Source of the DNA: Pseudomonas sp. KUIN-1
GTDB taxonomy: Bacteria; Pseudomonadota; Gammaproteobacteria; Pseudomonadales; Pseudomonadaceae
Length of the DNA: 64,000 nucleotides
Assembly: GCF_009176725.1 (NCBI RefSeq)
Contig: NZ_AP020337.1
Location: 3,534,001-3,598,000, forward strand
Direction: 5' to 3'
Shown here piece by piece: positions 9,101 to 21,100 of this stretch (position 1 is the first letter of the stretch; every line of letters starts with the position of its first letter). The notes below the pieces were generated by a model that was given only the letters and a program-made list of their open reading frames with translations, did no database searches and was not told where the DNA came from. A program made the translations under genes and the position numbers.

Positions 9101-12100
9101 AAGAATGCTGACATTTTGGCCAATCAGATTGACGTCATTCCCAGCAACAACATCAGAAGCCTTGACCGTCAGATCTTTACCGGCGGTGATATTCACGTCG
9201 CCCAGAACACTGCCTACAGTGCTGCCTTTCTGAGTCTGATTTTCTGAGTCTTGGGTAAACGCGTTTTTCGCTGTTCCTAAGGTGACACCGATGCCACCAG
9301 TGCTCATCAGGCCGGATTTTTTAGTCGACTGGCTGTGCTGGGCATTGAAGCTTTCAGTGCCACTGTCGATGACAACATTGTTGCCGGCTTGTAACATCGT
9401 TTGCTCAGTGGAAATGACATTACTGGCCGAAACCACCAGATCATTTCCAGCCCGAACGAGTGTCGTGTTGCCGCTCAGCGTCGATGCAGATAATGAAGTC
9501 TGGGTCGAAGCGTCACTCTTCATTTTGCTAGTGGTGGATAAACCGAACCCGCCAGACTTAGAAGTGGCGGCGGCGCTGTATTGGCTGTTCTGCGCCGCAG
9601 TCAGATTAACGTCATGCCCAGCCTGAACTGCGAGCACACCATTGTCACTGTTGGCTTTTGACCCTTCAAAATTGACATCATTGACCGCAACAATCGTGGC
9701 TTTTTGACCTGACTGAATGAGAGACCCGATAGCAACATCACTGTCGCTCTCAGTCATATTCGTACTCTTCTTGCCCCAAGACCCTTTCTTGGTTTTCGAG
9801 TAATACGAGTAATCGGTATCCTGTGCGGCAAGCACGTTGACGTCATTACCCGCGTACAGATATGCCTCGTCTTTGGCATTAATTCTGCTGGCGATCATGC
9901 TCAAGTCAGCGCCAGCACTCAGCGCCACGCTACCACCCGCCGTCACATTGCTCGACACTTGGCTGACATGATCTTCCTGCTCGGTCACCTTCTTGCTTTT
10001 GCCGTAGGAATGCTGTTCATCAGCAGCCGAGGACAGGGTCAGGTTTTCCGTCGCGGCCATCGCGATATCGCGCTTGGCGTCGATGCTGCTGGCGATCACG
10101 TTGATGTCGCGGCCGGCCTGGGCCGTCAGGTCGCGTCCGGCGCTGACTGTGGAGCCCAATTGCGTGATGCTGGAGTTACTGGAGTTCGCGCCGCGTGTCT
10201 GGCCGTTCTCGGTCTGGGCCGAGTCGATAGCGACATCGCGGCCCGCAGCGATGCTCAAATCACGACCAGCCTGCAACACGCTGCCGGTGTTTTTCACGTC
10301 ACGACCCGCTTGCAGGGACATGTCGTTGGCCGCTTCGATACGTGCCGCGCTGTCAGCGAAGTCCTTACGCCAGGTCGCATCATCCGCAGCGCTCTGATGG
10401 CTGGTCACCGTGCGTTCGTTGATGACATCGCCGCGCAGGGCGGTCAATGTCACATCACGTCCGGCGATAATGCCCCCGGACTTGTTGATCAGGTCGTTAC
10501 CTGCCAGCAGGTCCAGACGGTTGCCAGCTTCTATCAGGCCGCTGTTGACCAGATCATTTCCAGCAGCAGCCGACAGGTTATTGGCCGCTCGCAAGGTGCC
10601 GACGTTGTCGAGGTTTTGCCCCGCGATCAGCGAGACGTCGTTACCCGCGATCAATGCCCCGGTCGGACCAAGGCGATTGTCGGCCTGAGCCATATACAGC
10701 ACCGGCACCAGCACTTTTTCGCCATTCACTTCATGCTCTTCGAGCCAGACGATGTCATGGGTCAGCGCTGCGACTTGTTGTGAGTTCAGCGATACGCCGA
10801 CCGCCAGGTTCAGCTGCTGCTTGCTGGCGATTGCGTTGTTCATCAGGTACTTGAACTGGGCCTCGTTGGAGGTTTGTCCATCGATGAACGCCTGACCGGT
10901 TCTGGCCACGACGGCCTGCTGAACGAGGCGTTGTTCATACAGACCATCGCCCAGACGCTTGGCGCTGACTTCGGGGTCGTAGCCCAGGCCTGCGAGCAGG
11001 TAATCCGAACTCATGAACTGCTTGAGTTCAGTGAGGACCGGGTTGGTTTCGATCAGGTATTTTTGCGGTTTGGAGACGAAATTGCTGCTTGGCAGACCTT
11101 CTACTCGGATCACCGTTTGCGCTGCCGCCGAAACGAGCGGCGTAATAGCGCTGGCCTGCGCCACTGTGGCGGGCTGAGTGATAGCGGTTGAAGCAGGCGT
11201 GGTCGTGACAGGGTTTAGAACAGCAGCAGTGACAGGGCTGACCGGAGCAGCCACGGCGCTGCGAACCGGTGCAATGACCGTTCCGCCTTGAGCACTTACA
11301 ACCACCTGGGTGACTGCAGCATTCGCGCCTGACTGGGCACCGGTCGTAGCCTGATTGACAACGCTGACCAAGCTACCTTGCGTACCATTTACAATCTGAC
11401 CGGCCTTGTTGACCTGGGTGCCCTGCACCATTCCAGCGTTTTCCGCGGCCGAGTTACCGGAAGAAATGGCGGTGATAGCCGCAACACCTGCCGTCGATCC
11501 TGCATTCTGGACAGGCAACAATACGCCGCTGCCCTGATTGCCCGTCGCAATGCCGGTCACGCTGCCGACGCTGGTGACACCTGCGGAATCAGAGGTATGG
11601 CTTGGCAGCACTAGCCCACCAATAGGTGCGGCACCTGGAGCGCTGGTATCAAAAGCAGTTGCATTGGCGCTTACGCCTGCGCTTTGCCGTGTGACGGAAG
11701 CAAGCTGGCGGGTGGCGTTGGATATCTGGCCCACCGAGCCAATCTGGATGGTGCTTGCCTGTGCGTCTGAAACGGTGTGCTCTCGTTGCGCGACGGACAC
11801 CGCTGCGCTGCCCATTGTCCAGCTTTGCGGCAGGCCTACAGGTTGAGCGACAGTGGCTGCGGTGCCGGTCTGGCCACTCAGGCGGAACAGGCCGTTCTGC
11901 CCGGTAGGCAGGCTGAAGCCTGGCAGGCTCAAAGGATTGACTTGTTGTTGGGCCAGGTCTGGCGGCAGTTGCTGATTGACAGTAATGCGTGTGGAGAATT
12001 GACTGCCCGGAGCATTGGTGTCAGTGCGAGAACCGCCGCTCACGTAGCTGTAACCAGCGCGTACGACGTTGTTGCCGATGTTCTTGCTCGCGTTGACGTT

Positions 12101-15100
12101 TACCGCGCCGCCGGCCTGGATAATGGCGGCATAGCTCTGGTCGCCGGTTGACAGCTGAGTGACCTTGCGGAACTCAGGCATCTCTGTCTCGGTGATGGCG
12201 ATGAAGTCCGCCATTGCCGGTTCCAGGCCGCTGAGGTTGTTGGCGTTATAACCGCTGCTGGTAAACCAGTACTTTTCAGTGAAGTCGCTTGCGGCGTTGG
12301 TCCAGGCCCCGGCGTTGCTAGTACGGGCGCTGCGGTACACGCGCACTGTTTCGGTGTCGCTGGCCTCTATGCCGGTGTTGTTCAGGTTGTTCAGCGTAGC
12401 GTTGAGGTTACCGCTGGTGACGATGGTGCTGCTTTGGTTGAACAGATCACCGCCGTTGATGTTCAGATTACCGCCAGCGGTAATGCCGGACGCAGCACTG
12501 GCTGCGGTCACTTCAAGCTTTTCACGCTGGGTTATTTCCCAGGTATGAGTTGCTTTGCCACCGCCGCAGTCGTTGTTATAAAACTCGCGATTGCACGCCC
12601 CCTCATCAATCCTGGCGGTATAGATACCGCCATTGCTGGTCGTCAACAGGGCGCGGACGTTTTGTATTGTGCTCGCCGCGAGGCTCATGCTGCCGTCGCT
12701 TTGTATCGACGCAGAACTGTTGACGATGCTGTCGGCAAGCGCGCCTTGCCCGTTACGGTCAACCGTGAGATTGCCCAGGCTGTAGATGTTGGCGTAGCTG
12801 TTGTTCAGCGAACTGACACGCAGGCTCATGTTGTTGCCACTGAAGATCAGCCCACGGTCATTGACCAGCGAGCCAGTGTTCACGGTCAGCGCCTGACCGC
12901 TGCCCAGCGTGCCTTGGTTGTTGATGCTCCCCGCGTTGATGGTCAAGTTAGTCGCCGAGGTCAGGCGACCGGCATTGTTCAGTTGCCCCCCCATGGTCAC
13001 CGAGGTTTCACCGCCGCCGGATATGGTCGAAGCGGCGCTCAGGTTCACTTGTGCCGCACTCAGTCCGAGCGTTCCTAGGCTGCTGAGACGGCCATTGCCG
13101 CCGTATGTACCGCCGAGGTTGAGGCTTAGCGAGCCGTCACTGGCGATCAATCCATCGTTATTCCAATTGCCACCGTTACCGACGAGGCTGGTCGATGCCA
13201 GCAACTGGCCGCTGGCGGTCTGGCTGAAGTTATTGACGTTGACGGTGAAGCGCCCGGCCTGGATGACGTTACTGTTGGTCCAGCTATCAGCACTCAGTGT
13301 CAAACCACCGCGGGTAACAATGCTGCCGCCAGCATTGGTCAGGTTGGCCGTAGAAATATCAAACGTGCCATTACCCGTATGCAACAACGACCCGCCCCCA
13401 TTCAGAAAGCTGCCCGCATTGAGGATCAGGTCGCTGTTGGCGCTTTCCAGGGTGCCGTTGCGGTTGTCGAACAGGTTGCCGATCTGGAAGTTTGTGGCGC
13501 CGCCACCGCCCAGCGCGCGCAGTTGCCCGGTCTGGTTGTCCAGACTGGCAGCGGTCACAGCCAGGGTGCTGTCGCTTTCGATGATGCCGAAGCGGTTGTT
13601 CAGCGCGCCGCTCAGGTTCAGTTCGACCTGGCCGCCAGCGATCTGGCCGTCGTTGTCGCCACTGTTGTCGAAGTTGCCACCGTTGACCCGCACCAGGCCT
13701 TTGGCGTACAGGCCGCCGTTGCGGTTGTCGAAGCCAGGGGTAGTGATCAGCGCTTCGCCGCCGCGCGCGGAGACTCGGCCGCCGTAGTTGTCGAAGCCGC
13801 CCAGCGCGGTCAGGTTGAGGCGCTGCGCCTGGATGACGCCGCCCTGGCGGTTGGCGTCATAGCCGTTTTTCAGCACGCCGCTCACGTTAGCGGTAAACAG
13901 ACCTTGCAGGCTGGACAGCACTCCGCCTTGACTGTAGAGGTTGGCGCCGCTCAGGTTCAGGTCACCGTTCTGCGCGATGATCCGACCATTCTGGTTGTCG
14001 ACGGTACCCGCGACATCGACGCTCAGTGCGCCGACGCTCTGTACCGCGCCGCGAACGTTGGACAGGCTCGCTGCATTCAAATGTGCATCGGCGCTCTGGC
14101 TATAGATCAAGCCATCGGCATCGTTGAGGACACTGCCACCCGCGACTACAGTCAGTGTGTTGTTGGCTGCGATTGTGCCGCGGTTACGGTTGTCCAGTTG
14201 CCCGGACGTGTTGAGGGTCATCAGGCTCTGGCTGATCAGTTGCCCGGCCTGGTTGTTGATCGCAGTGCTGCGCCGCAACAGCAGGTTACCGCCGCTGGCC
14301 AGCTTGCCGCTGGTGTTGGTCAGGCTACCCAGCAGGTCGAGCGTCATCTCGCCCTTGCTGCTCAGGTTACCGGCGCTGTTGTCGAGGCTGCTGCCTTCGA
14401 AGTTGAAACCCTGCTGGGCCGTCAGGTTACCGGCCGCGTTGTTCAGGGCATTGGCTTTGATGGTCAGCCCGGCACCACTGTCGATCAGGCCGTTCTGGCT
14501 GTTGTTCAGCAGGCCGGCTACGGTCAGCGTCTGACCGGCGCCGCTGGAGAGGATACCGCCGCTGTTGTCGAGGCTGTCAGCGGTTACGCTCAGTGTGTTC
14601 TGGCTGACCAACGCTCCGTTGCTGCCGTTGAGCAATTCACCGGTCAGGGTTGTAACAAGGTTGCCGTTGCGGCTGGACAAGGTGCCGTTGTTGCGGTTAT
14701 CGAGGCGGTTGCCAAAGACGTTCAGGCCCTGCCAGCCAGATATCAGGCCGTTCTGGTTGAGCAGGTTGGTCGCGTTGACTGTCAGCACGTTGCTGCTGAT
14801 CAGCTTACCGCTACTGTTATTGAGGGTGCGGCCATCGAACCTGAAACTCTGCGCGCTGGAGACCTCGCCAGACTGGTTATTCAGGTCGCGAATGCGGTTA
14901 AGGGTCAGCGAACCGTCTGCCGTGATCAAACCGCCGAGGTTATTGAGGTCGCTGCCTTGCATGTCAATGGACAGCGCGGCATCGCCCATCACGCGTCCGC
15001 CGTTGAGCGACAGTGCGTTGAGGACCAGGGTCATGTCACGTGTGGCCGACACTTCGCCGCCGTTGCCGGAATCGAGACTGCCGGCAGTCAGGTTCAGGGT

Positions 15101-18100
15101 GCCGGTGCTGTTGATCAGGCCCTTCGCGGTGTTGTTGATCGATGTAGCGTTGAGGATCAGGCTGGTGCCGCCCAACACCTGACCGCTCTGGTTATCGAGG
15201 CTGGCCGCGCCCACCTTGAGCGCCTGAGTAGCATTGATCAGGCCTTTGTCGCGGTTGGTTAGCGCACCGGTGACGGTGAGGTCCAGGTTGTTACGACTGG
15301 TCAGCGTACCGCCCGTGTTATCGAGCGTATTGGCAGTGGCATCGACACCGGCAGCGGCGATCATGCCTTTGACGTTGGTCAGCTCACGGGCGATGCGCAG
15401 GGTCAGCAGTTGATTGCTGAGCAGTTTGCCGCCGCTGTTATCCAGTTGCTGGGCGTTGAGGGTAAATGCCTGAGCGCTGGAGATTTCACCGTTCTGGTTC
15501 AGTACCTCGTTGACGTTTTTCAGCAGCAGTGCGCCCGGCGCGTTGATCAAACCGCCCTGGTTATCCAGTTGGCCGTTGTTCAGGTCCAGGCTCAAGGAAG
15601 TGTTGCTGAACAGACTGCCGCCCTGCTGACTCAGGCGGCTGACACTGGCGGTCAGTGCCTGGCTGCTGCCGATGCTGCCGCCATCGCTGTTAGTCAGTCG
15701 TGCGCTCGTCAGGTCCAGACGATCACTGCTGCTGACGCGACCGTTCTGGCTGTTGTCGAAATCCCCGGTCCTCAGCGTCAGCAGCCCTTTACCGCTGATA
15801 TTGCCTTTCTGGCTGTTATCAAGACTGGCACTTTTCAGGTCCAGTGCGCCGTCGGTCAACAGCTTGCCGCCCTGGTTGCTGATTGCCCCGGCGCTGTTGA
15901 GGGTCAGTTTTCCAGCGCTGGAAATGCTGCCCGCGGTATTGGTCAGACTGCTGGTCTTCACCGTCAGGACATCTTCGTTGCTGATCAGGCCCTCTGTGTT
16001 GTCGAGTGTCGCAGACAGGTCGATACCCAAGGCTTTGAGGGCACTGAGCGCACCACCGGTGTTGTCCAGCGTGCTACCGACCAGCGTCAAGCCGGCTTGG
16101 CTGGAGAGCAGACCGTTCGTTCGGTTGGTGATCTGCGCAACGTTCAGATTCAAGGCTTTCTGTGCCAGCACCTGACCGCTGTCGCTGTTGTTGAGTTGCT
16201 GGCCGGTCAGGGTCATCGCGTCCTGACTGGACAGTTCCCCGCCACGGTTATCGATGCTGGTGACACTGATATCGAGGGCTTGGGTTGCGCCGATGAAACC
16301 GTTCTGACGGTTGTCCAGCGCGTCGCCACGCAAGGTCAATGTGCCTTGGGCAAGCATCTGGCCGTTCTGCTGTTGAAGGCTGCCGATCCGTGCGTTGAGG
16401 TTCTGTTTGCTGGCGATCTGGCCGAGGCGGTTGTCCACGGTCGCGGCGTTCAGCGTCATGTCAGCGTCGCCGACCAGCGTGCCCTTGACGTTGGTCAGGG
16501 CGGTATTGACCATCAAGTCCAGAGCTGCGCGGCTGCTGATCAAGCCTTCGGTGTTGTCCAGGCTGTCGCTGCGAGTGTTCAGCGCGGCAGCGGAAATCGT
16601 ACCTTTGACGTTGCTCAGCGCCTTGTTGACGATCAGCGTCAGAGCCTGACTGCTGAGCAGTTTGCCGCCACTGTTATCGAGGCTGTCGACGTTCAGGGTT
16701 AAGGCCTGTGTACTGGAAATTTCGCCGTTCTGGTTGGCCACGCCGTTGAGATTCTTCAGCAGCAACACGCCCGGGGCGTTGATCAGACCGCCCTGATTGT
16801 TCAACTGGCCGTTGTTCAGATCGAGGCTCAGCGAGGTGTTGCTGAACAGCTCACCACCCTGCTGGTCGAGGCTGGTCACGCTGGCCGTCAACGCCAGCGC
16901 ACTGGCAATACGTCCGGCGCTCTGGTTGATGACCTTGCCTGCCGTCAATCGCAGGGTATCGCTGCTGGTCAGGCGACCGCCCTGGCTGTTGTCGAACGTG
17001 CCGGTGGTGACCTGCGTGGCGCCCTTGCCAGCCAGTTTGCCCGCCTGACTGTTGTTCAGGCTGGCGCTGGTCAGTGTCAGCGTGGCGTCGGTAGTAACGG
17101 AGCCCGCCTGGTTCTCCAGAGCGCCGGTGGTGGTGACGCTCAAGGCATCGGCACTGGACAGGCTGCCCGAAGCGTTTTGCAGGGAAGCAGCGCTGACCGT
17201 CATGGCCGACTCACTGCTGAGCAGGCCGCCAGTGTTGTACAGCGCGCCAGACAGGCTGATGTTCAGATCCTTCTGGCTCGCCAGCGTACCGCCTGCGTTA
17301 TCCAGGCGTGTACCGTCGAGACGCAGGGTGTTACCGAACAACAGGCCTTTATTCAGGTTGATCACGCGCGCCACGGTCAGCCCCAGCGCCGTACCGGCCA
17401 GGACCTTGCCGCCATTGCTGTTGTCGAGCGTCTGACCAATGATGTCCACACCGATCTGGCTGGACAGTTCACCGGCCTTGTTGTCGATATCGGCAACATC
17501 GATTTTCAGCGCTTTTGTAGAGCCCACCAGGCCGCCCGACCGGTTGTCGAGGGTTTTGCCGATCAGGGTCAGATTGCCCTGCGCAACCAGCTCGCCGCCC
17601 TGCTGGGTCAGACTGCCGATATTGGCGACCATGTCTGCCTGGCTGGCGATACGACCGCTGCCGTTGGCAACGCTGTCGACCTGCAACTGCATCAGGCCAG
17701 CGGCGTTGAGCAGACCGTTCTGGCTGTCCAGACGCGTGCCGACCAGTTCAAGACCGGCATTGCTGTTGATCAGGCCTTTTTGCGTGGCACTCAGGCCGGT
17801 CTGGCTATTGTCGAGGGCATCGACGAACAGCTGCAGGCCTTTTTCGGCACGAATCGAACCGCCACGGTTATCGGCGCTGTCGCTATGTACGATCAACAGG
17901 TTCTGCGCGGCAATACGGCCGCCACGGTTATCCAGCGTCTTGCTCGAAAGGTCCATCAAGCCTTTGGCTTGCAGGCTGCCACCCGCGCGGTTGTCCAGCG
18001 CTCCGGTCAGCTTCAGAGTCAGTTGGCCATCTGTGACCAGTGCACCGGACTGGCGGTTGTCCAGACTCGCGGCACCTATGTTGATACCCTGCCCTGCGCC

Positions 18101-21100
18101 CAGCGTTCCGGCCTGATTGTCGATGGTTTCAGTGATCACCAGTTTCAAGAACCGGTCAGCCATGACCTGGCCAGCGGCGTTATCGAGACTCAGCGCATTC
18201 AGGGTCGTGTTACCAGCACTGGTCAGCTCGCCGCTGCGGCTCGACAGCTGGCCAGTAACGTTTACCAGCAGATCGGCATCGCTGCTCAGGCTGCCGCTGT
18301 TGTTATTCAGCTCATTGGCCGTCAGATCGATACCGTTGCCAGACACCAGACCGCGCAGGTTGGTCAGTAACTGGTCGACACGCACAATGAGCGCTTTGTC
18401 GCTGAGCACCGAGCCAGCGGTGTTGTCCAGCGACGTCGCAGCCAGGGTGAAGCCGTTGGCGCTGGAAATTTCACCGCTGCGGTTGCTGACTGCATTGAGA
18501 TTTTTCAGCAGCAACTGGCCCGGCGCGGTAATCAGACCGCCGTCGTTGTTCAGCACGCCTTTGCTTAAATCGAGGCTGACATCGCTGTTGCTGTACAGAC
18601 GGCCATCGTTGGTCTGATTCAGGCCGGTGACTACGGCAGTCAGCGCCATGGCGCTGGCGATACGACCGGCATCACTATTGTTCACCAGCGCTGCATCGAG
18701 CTTAAGGGTTCCGGTACTGGTCAGGCGACCGCCTTGCTGGTTGTCAAAGGCGCCTGTGACGAGTTCTACCCCTTTGCCGGCAATACGACCGTTCTGGCTG
18801 TTGTCGAGACTGCCACTGGTGAGCACCAGTGTTGAATCGCCGAGAATCTGCCCGCCATGGTTCACGACCGGGCCATCGACCGTCAGGGACGAGGCGCCGG
18901 CGCTGGTGATGCTGCCGGCAGTATTGCCCAGAGAAGCGGCGCTCAACGCCAGCGTGCCATCGCTGCGCAATGCCCCCTGATCGTTGTTGAGGACGCCCGT
19001 GACTTTCAGGCCCAGACTGTTTTTGGCGTAGACGCTGCCACTGCCAGTGTTGGTCAACTGGCCGACGTTCAACTGCACACTCTGCTGTCCGGAGACGGCA
19101 CCTGCGCCCTGGTTGTTCAGGCTGTCGGCGTTGAGCAGCAACGTACCATTGGCCAGTATACGGCCCTTGCCACTGTTATCGAACTGGCCGACGGTTGCGG
19201 TCAGCTCTCCAAGGCTGGAGAGTTCAGCGTTGCGGTTGTCCAGCGTCGCAGCACTCAGTTGAACACCGGTCGCGGAGATCAGACCGCGAAGGTTGGTCAG
19301 CAGTTGGTCGATGCGCACGATCAAGGCTTTGTCGCTGATGACCGAACCATCGGTGTTATCCAGCGAAGTGGCCACCAGCGAGAAACCGTTGGCACTGGAA
19401 ATTTCGCCGTTCTGGTTGTTGACCGCCGTGAGGTTTTTCAGCAGCAACTGCCCCGGCGCATTGATCAAACCGCCTTGGTTGGTCAGCACGCCGTTGCTCA
19501 GGTCCAGGCTGACATCGCTGTTGCTGTACAGACGGCCATCGTTGGTCTGGTTCAGGCCAGTGACCACTGCAGTCAGGGCCATGGCGCTGGCGATACGACC
19601 GGCGTCGCTGTTGTTGACCCGCCCGGCATTCAGTTGAAGCGCGCCGGTACTGGTCAGGCGGCCGTCCTGATGGTTGTCGAAAGCGCCAGTGGTGAGCACC
19701 ACACCATTGCCGGCAATGCGACCGCTCTGGCTATTGTCCAGGCTGGCGCTGGAAAGCGTCAGCCCCGCATCGCTGATGATCTGCCCGCCCTGGTTGACGA
19801 CGGCAGCATCGACTTGCAACGTGGCAACACCGGCACTGGTGACCCGACCGCCAGTGTTGGCCAGAGAAGCTGCTTTCAGGTCCAGCGTGCCGTCACTGCG
19901 CAGTACGCCCTGATTGTTATTCACTGCACCGGTCAGCGTCAGACCCAGCGTGTTTTTTGCATAAACGCTGCCGCCGGAGTTGGTCAGTTGTCCCAGAGTC
20001 AACTGGACGCCCTGCTGTCCGGAGACCACGCCGTTCTGGTTATTCAGGTTATCGGCGGTCAGCAGCATTATGCCGTTGGCCAGAAGACGCCCTTTCGCAC
20101 TGTTATCGAACTGGTCGATGGTGGCAGTCAGGGTGCTCAGGCTGGAAATTTCCGCGCTGCGGTTGTCCAGCGTTGCAGCACTCAGATTGACGCCATTGGC
20201 GGAAATCTTGCCGCGCAGGTTGGTCAGCAACTGATTGATGCGCACAACAAGCGCTTTATCGCTGAGCAGCGAGCCGTCCGTGTTATCCAGCGAGTTGGCA
20301 GCCAGTGTAAAACCGTTGGCACTGGAGATTTCACCGCTCTGGTTGTTGACGACATTCAGGTTTTTCAGCAGCAACTGGCCAGGCGCATTGATCAGGCCGC
20401 TCTGGTTGCTCAACAGACCATTGCTCAGGTCCAGGCTGACGTCGCTGTTGCCGTACAGCCGGCCGTCGTTGGTCTGATTCAGGCCGGTGACCACGGCAGT
20501 CAGGGCCATGGCGCTGGCGATGCGCCCGGCGTCGCTGTTGTTGACCAGCCCGGCATTCAGCTGAAGTGCACCGGTACTGGTCAGGCGACCGTCCTGATGG
20601 TTGTCGAAGGCTCCGGTGCTGAGCACCAGACCTTTACTGGCAATACGCCCGCTCTGGCTGTTATCGAGGCTGGCGCTGGTGAGTGTCAGTTGCGCGTCGC
20701 TGAGTATCTGCCCGCCCCGGTTGACGACGCCGTCATTGATAATGATCGACGCGACACCGGCGCTGCTGATACTGCCCGCGCTGTTGGCCAGCGAGGCTGC
20801 ACTCCCGGTCAGTGAACCGTCGCTGCGCAGCACACCCTGACCATTGTTCAGTGCCCCGCTGACGGTCAGACCAAGACTGCTTTTGGCAAAAACGCTGCCC
20901 CCACCGGTATTGTTCAGTTGGCCCAGGTTCAGTTGCACGCCCTGCTGCCCGGAAACGATCCCGTTCAGGTTATTCAAGCCGTCCGCGGTCAACAGCAGCG
21001 CGCCATTAGCCAGGAGGCGACCTTTTTCGCGATTATCGAACTGGCCTATGGTGGCCGTCAGGCTGCCCAGGCTGGACAGTTCGGCGTTGCGGTTATCCAA

